A stretch of DNA of 64,000 nucleotides, taken from CBDCPI01 sp965220245 (GTDB lineage: Bacteria > Chloroflexota > Dehalococcoidia > Lucifugimonadales > UBA3495). A model generated the notes under the pieces. It saw only the letters and a program-made list of their open reading frames with translations. It did not search any database and was not told where the DNA came from. Both the position numbers and the translations under genes were made by a program. How positions within the stretch are numbered: the stretch's first letter is position 1; every line of letters starts with the position of its first letter. This document shows positions 33,426 to 41,183 of this stretch, one piece after another. The stretch lies in assembly GCA_965220245.1 (NCBI GenBank), contig CBDCPI010000004.1, forward strand, positions 62,001 through 126,000. Reading direction: 5' to 3'.

Positions 33426-33692
33426 CTACGCTCTTCTGTTTGCCCCCGCCACTTGCTCCAACCACGACCATAGCCGATGCCAAACTATCCGCCGCTCCCG
33501 GTCGCCAAGGGACCGGCCCACGCGGGTACGGCAAGCCGTAATCGCTTTTCCCGCCAAGAAGCCCCAGCAACCCGCTTCTCCGGCAGCCCAGCCGACGACT
33601 TTGTCGCGATTCTCCCGGATTACGTCAGCAAGCAGACCGTCCAGGGCCTCCCAGTCCAGATCGCCAACCACTGGTTCAGAGCGGTCTTGCAT
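33426..33692 (-). CDS. Small helical protein, weakly GatB/YqeY-tail-like
   Basis: An 88-residue protein, start taken at MQDRSEP. The stretch DGLLADVIRENRDKVVGWAA followed by GEAGCWGFLAGKAI resembles the C-terminal domain of GatB and YqeY (..i..np..V.dyk.Gk..algfLvGqvMk). The end carries DRERRIVWHRLWSWLEQ. The likeness is by eye only. It lies just upstream of the NHL gene on the same strand, 26 bp away, so the two may be co-transcribed. A longer in-frame reading back to 33791 adds basic, unconserved residues. Confidence 0.5.
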   Translation of the reverse strand: MQDRSEPVVGDLDWEALDGLLADVIRENRDKVVGWAAGEAGCWGFLAGKAITACRTRVGRSLGDRERRIVWHRLWSWLEQVAGANRRA

Positions 33693-33824
33693 CGGTCCTT
33701 CACCCGCCTGTTGTTTGACCCGCTTATCTTTTGCCCTCGGGTTCTGCTTCCGGCGTGGCGGCCTCCCCTTGGGCGAACCCGAGTATAGCATACGCTAGAG
33801 CAACCTAAAGCCGGCCAGGTCCGG

Positions 33825-34029
33825 GGGTGTCTAATAAGTCCTCACAACCGGTCACCGGTCACCCTGAGCCTTTCGGCTGCGCTCAAGATAAACTCCGCGA
33901 ATGGTCTAAATCCTTGCCTTCCTAGTCGTTGCTGCTGCCAAGCATTTTAGATTCCTCACTTCGTTCGGAATGACAGGGCCTGTCCTGAGCCTGTCGAAGG
34001 GACGGGCCGCAATCGGTTTTTAAACACCC
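33825..34029 (-). repeat. 206-bp palindromic repeat, right copy of an inverted pair
   Basis: This is the complement of 32358-32563, running from GGGTGTCTAATAAG to TTTTTAAACACCC. It includes CCTGTCCTGAGCCTGTCGAA and the type II core. It fills most of the 430-bp stretch between the small helical protein gene and lhr; the rest of that stretch shows nothing recognisable. With the left copy it brackets about 1.26 kb carrying two genes. Confidence 0.75.
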
Positions 34030-34122
34030 TTTAAGGCGCCGCATCCAAGAATTCCTGAGAAACTCGAGCCCAATGACATCCGGTACACCGGTTGGAGGCA
34101 AGACCTGTGCTAAACTTCTCCC

Positions 34123-35898
34123 ATGCCTTTATCCCTGTTCCACCCGTTAGTCCAAGAGTGGTTTCGCAGCAAGTTTGCGGCTCCCACTGAGGCCCAGGCC
34201 GCAGGCTGGCCGGCGATAGCTCAAGGGCGCCACTCGCTGATCGCCGCTCCCACCGGCTCGGGCAAGACTTTAGCGGCCTTCCTAACCTGCATCGATAGCC
34301 TGGTGCGGCAAGGCCTACAGGAGGGCTTGCCCGACACCACTCAGGTGCTCTATGTGTCGCCGCTGAAGGCGCTGTCCAACGACATCCAGAAGAACCTGGC
34401 CACTCCGCTGCAAGAGATCTCCGAGTTGGCGGACCAAGCGGGTCTGCCCTTGCCGGAAATCCGGACCGCCGTCCGCACCGGGGACACCAAGCCCTCGGAG
34501 CGGCAGCGCATGGTCAAGAAGCCGCCCCACATTCTAATTACCACGCCCGAGTCACTGTATATCTTACTGACTTCCAAGAGCGGGCGCGAGGGCCTCAAGA
34601 AAGTAAAAACCCTGATCTTGGACGAGATCCACGCTGTGGCCGACGACAAACGCGGGGCGCACCTGGCGCTGTCGGTGGAACGGCTCTGCGCCCTGACCGG
34701 AGGCCGGGTGACTCGCATCGGGCTGTCGGCGACGCAACGTCCCATAGAGGAGACGGCCCGGCTTTTGGTGGGTAACGAATACATTGCCGCCGACGGGACC
34801 CCCCAGTGCCTGATCGTAGATTCCGGCCACACCCGGTCGATGGACCTGAATATCCGGATGCCCGACAGCGAGCTAGGTCCCATCGCCACCCATGAGCTGT
34901 GGGGCGAGACCCTGGATACAGTGGCCAAGCTGGCCCACGAGCATGAGACCACCCTGGTTTTCTGCAACACTCGAAGAATGGTGGAACGGGTCGCTCACCA
35001 GTTATCGGAACGGATGGGGGAAGAGGCGGTAGTGCCCCACCACGGCAGCCTTTCCCGAGCTACCCGTCTCTCGGCCGAGGAGAAGCTAAAGAGCGGGCAA
35101 GTCCGGGTATGCGTGGCCACCGCCTCCTTGGAGTTGGGCATAGACATCGGGGAGGTGGACTTGGTCTGCCAATTGGGGTCTCCCCGGTCCATCGGCCTGG
35201 TCTTACAGCGAGTAGGCCGCTCGGGGCACACCGTGGGCGGCACCCCCAAGGGCCGGCTTTTTCCCTTGACCCGAGACGAGTTGGTAGAGTGCACCGCCCT
35301 ACTGAAAGCCATAAGAGGGGGCCGGTTGGACACGCTAAGCGTTCCACCGTGGCCTCTGGATGTATTGTCCCAACAGATCGTCGCGGCCTGCGTTGCCGAA
35401 GAGTGGCCGGAAGACCGCCTGTTTGAGTTGTGCCGGCGGGCCTACCCCTATCGTGAGCTACCCAGGGAAAGGTTCGACCAAGTGGTGGATGTCCTATCCA
35501 CCGGATTCGCCTCCCGGCTGGGCTCCAAGGGGGCCTATCTGCACCGGGATGGAGTCAACCAGGTGGTGAAAGCCCGCCGGGGAGCCGGGATCGCCGCCAT
35601 GACCAGCGGCGGCGCCATCCCGGATAACGCCGACTACGATGTGATCGCCGATCCCGAAGAGACCTTCGTAGGCACAGTAAATGAAGATTTTGCCATCGAG
35701 AGTCTGGCCGGCGACATCTTTTTGCTGGGCAATACGCTCTGGAAAATCCGGCGAGTGGAGAGTGGCCGCGTCCGGGTAGAGGATGCCCAAGGACAGTCGC
35801 CCTCGATACCTTTCTGGTTGGGCGAGGCTCCCGGCCGGACTAGGGAATTGTCGGAGGAAGTAAACGGCGCTTCGGGAGGGCATCGACCAAACGCCTAG
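34123..35898 (+). CDS. lhr: Lhr-type helicase, N-terminal part (gene broken by frameshifts)
   Basis: A 591-residue fragment with the complete superfamily 2 helicase core. Visible motifs are APTGSGKT (motif I, about residue 42), DEIH (motif II), SATQ (motif III) and QRVGRSGH (motif VI), followed by the start of the winged-helix/beta-barrel region. Lhr is a 3'-to-5' DNA/RNA helicase linked to DNA repair. The reading frame ends early because of a +1 insertion. The missing residues reappear in the other two frames between 35862 and 36063, before the next coding segment. Joined, the protein would be about 1,488 residues, the normal Lhr length. Confidence 0.85.
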   Translation: MPLSLFHPLVQEWFRSKFAAPTEAQAAGWPAIAQGRHSLIAAPTGSGKTLAAFLTCIDSLVRQGLQEGLPDTTQVLYVSPLKALSNDIQKNLATPLQEISELADQAGLPLPEIRTAVRTGDTKPSERQRMVKKPPHILITTPESLYILLTSKSGREGLKKVKTLILDEIHAVADDKRGAHLALSVERLCALTGGRVTRIGLSATQRPIEETARLLVGNEYIAADGTPQCLIVDSGHTRSMDLNIRMPDSELGPIATHELWGETLDTVAKLAHEHETTLVFCNTRRMVERVAHQLSERMGEEAVVPHHGSLSRATRLSAEEKLKSGQVRVCVATASLELGIDIGEVDLVCQLGSPRSIGLVLQRVGRSGHTVGGTPKGRLFPLTRDELVECTALLKAIRGGRLDTLSVPPWPLDVLSQQIVAACVAEEWPEDRLFELCRRAYPYRELPRERFDQVVDVLSTGFASRLGSKGAYLHRDGVNQVVKARRGAGIAAMTSGGAIPDNADYDVIADPEETFVGTVNEDFAIESLAGDIFLLGNTLWKIRRVESGRVRVEDAQGQSPSIPFWLGEAPGRTRELSEEVNGASGGHRPNA

Positions 35899-36063
35899 AC
35901 CATCCCGAAGACGCCCAAGCGTGGGTCATGGCCGAATCCGGAGTGGGTCCGGAGGCCAGCCGCCAAATAGTCGCCTACTTGGAGGAGGGCAAGCGGGTCT
36001 TGGGCCTGGTGCCCACCGGACGCCGGGTGGTGGGCGGAACGGTTCTTCGACGAAAGCGGTGGG

Positions 36064-38592
36064 ATGCAACTGGTGGTCCACGCCCCCTTTGGCGCAAAAA
36101 GGAACCGGGCATGGGGGATGGCCCTTCGCAAGCAGATCTGCCGGGCCTTTGAGTTTGAGTTGCAAGCCTCGGCCACCGACGACGGCTTGTGTTTCTCCCT
36201 GGGTCCGAACCTCTCTTTCCCTTTGAGCGAGGTGTTTACCTACTTGTGGTCGAAAACCGTGGAAAATGTGCTGCGCCAAGCGGTGCTTCAGTCGCCAATT
36301 TTCGGAACGCGGTGGCGCTGGACAGTGACCCGGTCGCTGGCGGTATTACGTCACAACAGCGGCAAGAAAGTGCCGGCGCCCTTGGTGCGGATGCGCTCCG
36401 ATGACCTTTTAGCGGCGGTCTTCCCGGCTCAGGTTGCCTGCCAAGACAACACCCCCGGTGGAGACGTTGAAATTCCCGACAATCCCCTTATCTTCGAGAC
36501 CATGCGCGACTGCTTAACCGACGCTATGGACTCGGAAGGACTAAGCGAGCTTCTAGCCTTGGTAGAGCAAGGGGAGATTGAAGTCCACGCGAGAGACACG
36601 GTCCAACCTTCGGTGTTCTCTCATCAACTGCTCAACGCCATGCCTTACGCCTTCTTGGACGACGCCCCGTTGGAAGAACGCCGGGCTCGGGCGGTCCCGT
36701 TGCGGCGGGCGCTGCCCGAAGACGCGCGAGACTTGGCGTCATTGGACGCCGCTGCGGTCCAAGAGGGGGGCCGCAACGCTTGGCCGAGAATCAGAGACGC
36801 CGACGAGCTTCACGACGCGCTCTTGGTGCTGGGTCTCGTGCCAGAAACAGCGTTGTTGCCGGGGGTAACGGACCAATATATGTCCGGCCCCTCGGCGGAA
36901 GAGGTGCGGTCATGGTTGACTCAACTAGCTGACGCGGGCCGGGCCTACGTACTAGACTGCCCGCACGCCGGACCCGCCTGGGTGGCGGCCGAACGAGTGG
37001 ACTTGGTTCGCAGCGCGCTGGGTAGACCGGCTTTAGCCCTACCCCTTGCCGATGACCGGGACGGCGCCGCCACACTAGCGGAGGAAGAAGCGGTCCTGAC
37101 CCTGTTACGAGGCTGGGTCGAGTGTTCAGGTCCCTTTACCGTGGCCGGACTTGCCGACACCCTGGGTCTGGATGGCCAAGACGTCGCCTTTGCTGTGGCC
37201 CGGTTAGAGTCGGAGGGGCTGGTCCTGCGGGGTCAATTCACTCCCGGAACCGGGGAAGAAGAGTTCTGCGACCGGCGCATATTGGCCCGCATTCACCGGG
37301 CCACCGTTGGCCGGTTACGGCGGGAAATAGAGCCGGTCTCACCCGCTGAGTTCTTGCGCTTCTTGTTCCGTTGGCAGCACCTGGAACCAGGGTCTCGGCT
37401 TCAAGGAGAGGGCGGAGCCTTGGAGGCGGTCGAGATGCTCCAAGGTTTCGAAGTAGCGGCAGGGGCTCTGGAAACCGAGGTCCTAGCGGCCCGAGTTTTG
37501 GACTACAAACCGGTTTTCTTGGACCAGTTATGCCTTGGCGGCGAGGTCGTCTGGGGCCGTATGTCCGGGAGCCGCACTACGCAGCTTAGGGACGGGAGCA
37601 ACTCCGGCTCGGCCAACGGCTCCTCGCCCAAGGGGGCCTTGACCAAGTCAACACCGATCACCATAGCGCTCCGAGAGTCCTTGGGGTGGCTTTTGGATTC
37701 ACCCAACCATGATGGTGGTCCAGTAGCCGGGGACGGTGCGTTCTCCGGGGCCTCAAGAGAGATCATGGAGTTCTTATCTCGAAGGGGCGCTTCTTTTCTT
37801 ACCGAGATAATATCTTCAACCCGCCGGTTGCCCTCCGACGTGGAAGAAGCCATCTGGCAGTTGGCCGCGGCCGGGAGGGTCACCGCCGACGGTATGGAGT
37901 CGCTCCGGCAGCGAACAAACGGCAAGGCCGTTAGGAGCCGCCGCCCAGCCGGGCCAGGCCGCGTTACCCGGCAGCGCCGCCCCAGCTACAGCCGTTGGTC
38001 GGTCCTCGAAACCATCAGCGCCTCCCCGGAGCCGGTAGAGCAGAAAGCGCGGCAACTCCTCCGCCGCTATGGGGTTATATTCCCGGAGCTAATGGCACGG
38101 GAGCCTGTAGCGACCCGGTGGCGGGAGTTGCTGCCGGTATTGCGCCGACTGGAAGCCCGTGGAGAAATCCGGGGCGGGCGTTTCATCAGCGGCTTCATTG
38201 GGGAGCAGTTTGCGCTGCCCGAGGCGGTATCGGAGTTGCGGGCTTCAAAAAACCGGCAACCATCCGGAGAGTACGTGGTCGTCTCGGCCTGCGACCCCCT
38301 AAACCTGTCGGGTATCCTGACCCCGGGGGAGAAAGTGCCCGCCGTGTTGGGCAACCGGGTGGTCTTCAGAGAAGGGATACCTCTTTGCTCTCTCGAGAGC
38401 GGTAATCTGGTCGACCACCGGAAGGCCGATAACGAGACCGCGAGCGACTTCTTGAAGCAAGCTCGGGCGCTGTTGGACCCCTGGGGTACCCTGCAAGCTG
38501 GCAACCAAGTCCGCTCACCACTTAAACTGCGCTCAGCACCGGCCCTTCGACCGAGGGCTTGGGAACAAGCAGGGCTTGTGCAAAGTCCGTAA
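36064..38592 (+). CDS. lhr: Lhr-type helicase, C-terminal part
   Basis: An 842-residue fragment that continues lhr. It starts inside the conserved FFDESGGMQLVVHAPFGAK and includes the Lhr-core end (FPLSEVF, RWRWTVTRSLAVLR, KKVPAPLVRMRSDDLLAAVF, NAMPYAFLDDAPLEERR). The Lhr-CTD with tandem winged helices follows. The frame is open before 36064 back to AERF, so the ATG here is not a real start. The last seven codons (AGLVQSP) come from an inserted repeat. Without it the gene would end WEQVR and stop at 39074-39076. Confidence 0.85.
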   Translation: MQLVVHAPFGAKRNRAWGMALRKQICRAFEFELQASATDDGLCFSLGPNLSFPLSEVFTYLWSKTVENVLRQAVLQSPIFGTRWRWTVTRSLAVLRHNSGKKVPAPLVRMRSDDLLAAVFPAQVACQDNTPGGDVEIPDNPLIFETMRDCLTDAMDSEGLSELLALVEQGEIEVHARDTVQPSVFSHQLLNAMPYAFLDDAPLEERRARAVPLRRALPEDARDLASLDAAAVQEGGRNAWPRIRDADELHDALLVLGLVPETALLPGVTDQYMSGPSAEEVRSWLTQLADAGRAYVLDCPHAGPAWVAAERVDLVRSALGRPALALPLADDRDGAATLAEEEAVLTLLRGWVECSGPFTVAGLADTLGLDGQDVAFAVARLESEGLVLRGQFTPGTGEEEFCDRRILARIHRATVGRLRREIEPVSPAEFLRFLFRWQHLEPGSRLQGEGGALEAVEMLQGFEVAAGALETEVLAARVLDYKPVFLDQLCLGGEVVWGRMSGSRTTQLRDGSNSGSANGSSPKGALTKSTPITIALRESLGWLLDSPNHDGGPVAGDGAFSGASREIMEFLSRRGASFLTEIISSTRRLPSDVEEAIWQLAAAGRVTADGMESLRQRTNGKAVRSRRPAGPGRVTRQRRPSYSRWSVLETISASPEPVEQKARQLLRRYGVIFPELMAREPVATRWRELLPVLRRLEARGEIRGGRFISGFIGEQFALPEAVSELRASKNRQPSGEYVVVSACDPLNLSGILTPGEKVPAVLGNRVVFREGIPLCSLESGNLVDHRKADNETASDFLKQARALLDPWGTLQAGNQVRSPLKLRSAPALRPRAWEQAGLVQSP

Positions 38593-38926
38593 AACCACAC
38601 GCCGTCCTTACTATGAAAATACCACACGAAAATACCCCACTCGTCTTTCCCGCGAAAGCGGGAATCCAGAAATTCCAGGCACAAGGACTGCCACTGGCTG
38701 GTAACATCTCTGGACTCCCGCTTTCGCGGGAAAGACGGTTTGAGGACTGGCCGTCATTTTCATTTCCTTATGTGGCCTTCGCAAGGCTATACTGGAAAAC
38801 GGTGCAGTTGTCTTAGCATTCCTGGGCCCCGGCTTTCGCCGGGACGACGGTGGGGTCTACTGAAACCGGCCCCCGCAGACCGTCTTGGTCCGACCTGGGA
38901 CTTTGCACATGCTCTGTGGGAACAAG
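38561..38926 (+). mobile_element. MITE-like element 1 at the lhr 3' end
   Basis: GGGAACAAG occurs at 38561-38569 and again at 38918-38926. Between them is a 348-bp segment with imperfect ends: CAGGGCTTGTGCAAAGTCC on the left and, on the other strand, CAGAGCATGTGCAAAGTCC. The interior holds a type I palindrome (TCTTTCCCGCGAAAGCGGGA with a mirrored CCCGCTTTCGCGGGAAAGA) and a smaller hairpin CCCGGCTTTCGCCGGG. A related inverted copy lies at 25645-25819. No protein is encoded. Confidence 0.8.
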
Positions 38927-39068
38927 TAGGACGATTGCAAAGTCTCCACCACTACCTGTCATTCTGAGCGGAGCGAAGAATCTCAGCTACAGTGGAGAGA
39001 CCCTTCGCTGCGCTCAGGGTGACAATGAAAAGGGCCTGACTGACTTTGCAATCGTCCTAGGGAACAAG
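38918..39068 (+). mobile_element. MITE-like element 2, tandem insertion at the same target
   Basis: The second and third GGGAACAAG copies (38918-38926, 39060-39068) flank a 133-bp element. Its ends are perfect 18-bp inverted repeats, TAGGACGATTGCAAAGTC (38927-38944) and the complement (39042-39059). The centre is a type II palindrome, TGTCATTCTGAGCGGAGCGA ... GCTCAGGGTGACA (38957-39023). It does not resemble element 1 at its ends. The remaining 130 bp before the next gene show nothing recognisable. Confidence 0.85.
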
Positions 39069-39197
39069 TCAGATAATTGAAAATCCCCAAGCGCTATGCT
39101 AACTTTAGCTCGGTCGCCGCCCGATGCCGTTTGGGAGGCCGGCCCGACCTTGGGGTACTAAACGTAAGCTAGCGTGATAAGAGCAGTGTGATGAGCG

Positions 39198-40985
39198 TTG
39201 GACGATCTTAGGTTTTCCCCCAATCCCAATCAGGCCCACTTGATCGACTGGCAGCCCTGGAACGACGATGCCTTCGCCAAGGCGCAAGCCGAGAATAAGC
39301 CGGTCTTGCTGGCTATCTCGGCAGTGTGGTGCCACTGGTGCCACGTGATGGACGAGACCTCCTACTCCGATACTGACGTGGTCCGGATCATCAATGAGCA
39401 CTACGTCGCAGTGAGGGTTGACAGCGACCACCGGCCGGACATCAACTCACGCTACAACGTCGGCGGCTGGCCTACCACTGCCTTTTTGACCGGTCACGGC
39501 GGACTGATTGCCGGAGCGACGTACCTGCCGCCGGACCAGTTTCTGGCCATGTTGATGGAGGTGCAACAGGCGTACCGGGAGGACCGGCCGCAGGTCTACG
39601 ACCACGCCCGGGACTTGCTGCGGCTACGAAGGGAGAAAGCCAGCCGGGTGACGGCCGGAGTCGAAATCGCACCGTCCTTGGTGGACCGGGCCGCCAGGAG
39701 CTTGGCGGGGGCTTACGACGCCACCAACGGCGGTTTCGGCGAAGACCCGAAATTCCCCAACGCTCCGGTAGTGGCTTTCCTGCTCCATCTGGCTCGCACC
39801 ACCGGCGAGGAATTCTACCGCGCCATGCTAACCAAGACTTTGGACCGCATGGCAGCCACCAGCGTATTCGACAGCGATGAGGGCGGCTTTTTCCGCCATT
39901 GTGTGAACGCCGATTGGTCGGGGGCCCAGTGGGAGAAACTGCTGGAGGATAACCTCCGGCTGGCCCAGGTCTACGCCGACGCTTGGCTATTGGTGGGTCA
40001 TGAATCCTACAAGGACGTTGCTAACCGGGCTCTGGACTATGTACTGAACAGTCTCCTCGACAGCAGCGGTATCGGGTTTCGGGGGAGCCAAGGGGCGCAC
40101 TCGGAGTATTTTGGCCTGCCCCTATCATCCCGCCAAACTCAACCGCCGCCGCCGGTGGACCCAAGTTGCTACTCCGACACCAACGGCCTAGCCGTCTCCT
40201 GTCTGCTGGACGCATCCTATAAGCTAGCCCGGCCGGAACTGAAAGACACCGCCCTTCAGGTGTTGAAGCGCTTGGACTCATTCGCTCAGTCCGGGAGCGT
40301 CAGCCACGTGTATTCCGACAAGGGGATGTCCCAAGTTCCGGGTTTTCTTTGCGACTGGGCTTACCTGCTGAACGCTCTCTTGGCGGCCCACGGGCACACC
40401 GCCCAGGAAGTCTACTTGACTAGAGCCAAGTCGGTGGCAGCCGAGATGGTGGACCGATTTTTTGACGAGCAAAACGGTGGATTTTTTGACGTTGAGGCTG
40501 GCTCTCCCGCGGTGGGATATTTGCAGGTGCGGGAGAAGCCCTTGGCGGACAACTTGGCCGCCGCACTGGGGCTTTCGAAACTGCACCAAACCACCAGGGA
40601 CAGCGACTATCGCCAACTGGCCGAGGCAACCCTAAGCGCTTTCGCCGAGACCTACCGGGAGCACGGCGAATTTGCCGCCGCTTACGGCGCGGCGGTGGAC
40701 CATTGGCTGAACTCAGCGGTGGAGATCACCATCGAGGGCCCTGAACAGGATGAAAGCACTAGGGCGATGGTGCAAGCGGCAGCCCGGCTTTCGCACCCGA
40801 ACCTGGATATCAAGCCGGTGCTGGACAAGGCCACCGGTCCGCCCGCCAGGGCCCACATTTGCCTCGACACGGTATGTTTGCCTCCGGTCACCGACCCCGC
40901 CGAGCTTGCCGCGTCGGTAACCAGCGTCTTTGAGACCCAAGACAGTCCTTTCGAGAACATATTCGAGCGTTTCCCCGGATTATGA
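39198..40985 (+). CDS. Thioredoxin-domain protein of the DUF255/YyaL (SSP411) family
   Basis: A 595-residue protein with an N-terminal thioredoxin-like domain and a C-terminal (alpha/alpha)6-barrel like glycosidase folds. The signature AVWCHWCHVMDETSYSD gives a CxxC pair at Cys45 and Cys48. The barrel shows DEGGFFRHCVNADW and NGGFFDVEAGSP. The family occurs from bacteria to mammals (spermatogenesis-associated protein 20); its activity is unsettled. This copy is shorter (595 against about 650-700 residues) than typical members. The start is a TTG, chosen because RFSPNPNQAHL precedes the family core. Confidence 0.9.
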   Translation: MDDLRFSPNPNQAHLIDWQPWNDDAFAKAQAENKPVLLAISAVWCHWCHVMDETSYSDTDVVRIINEHYVAVRVDSDHRPDINSRYNVGGWPTTAFLTGHGGLIAGATYLPPDQFLAMLMEVQQAYREDRPQVYDHARDLLRLRREKASRVTAGVEIAPSLVDRAARSLAGAYDATNGGFGEDPKFPNAPVVAFLLHLARTTGEEFYRAMLTKTLDRMAATSVFDSDEGGFFRHCVNADWSGAQWEKLLEDNLRLAQVYADAWLLVGHESYKDVANRALDYVLNSLLDSSGIGFRGSQGAHSEYFGLPLSSRQTQPPPPVDPSCYSDTNGLAVSCLLDASYKLARPELKDTALQVLKRLDSFAQSGSVSHVYSDKGMSQVPGFLCDWAYLLNALLAAHGHTAQEVYLTRAKSVAAEMVDRFFDEQNGGFFDVEAGSPAVGYLQVREKPLADNLAAALGLSKLHQTTRDSDYRQLAEATLSAFAETYREHGEFAAAYGAAVDHWLNSAVEITIEGPEQDESTRAMVQAAARLSHPNLDIKPVLDKATGPPARAHICLDTVCLPPVTDPAELAASVTSVFETQDSPFENIFERFPGL

Positions 40986-41183
40986 CCTCCCTTGTACCGC
41001 ACCAAACCATCTACGGTTAGAGTACAATCTAGGCGCGCTAAGCTGGCTAAAGCTAGACCGGTTACGGTAAACCACAAAGTGCTTTGGGAGATTCCGGGGA
41101 AGTAAACCGTCATCAGCCGCCTTAAAGCTGCGGCAGTTTACCAACCCTTGAGGATTGGCGAACCAAAGCGGGAGTAGAACCGC

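Noticed and set aside
38561..39068. CRISPR-like array because of three equally short direct repeats
   Set aside because: The repeats are 9 bp and the spacers 348 and 133 bp with inverted ends; target duplications explain them.
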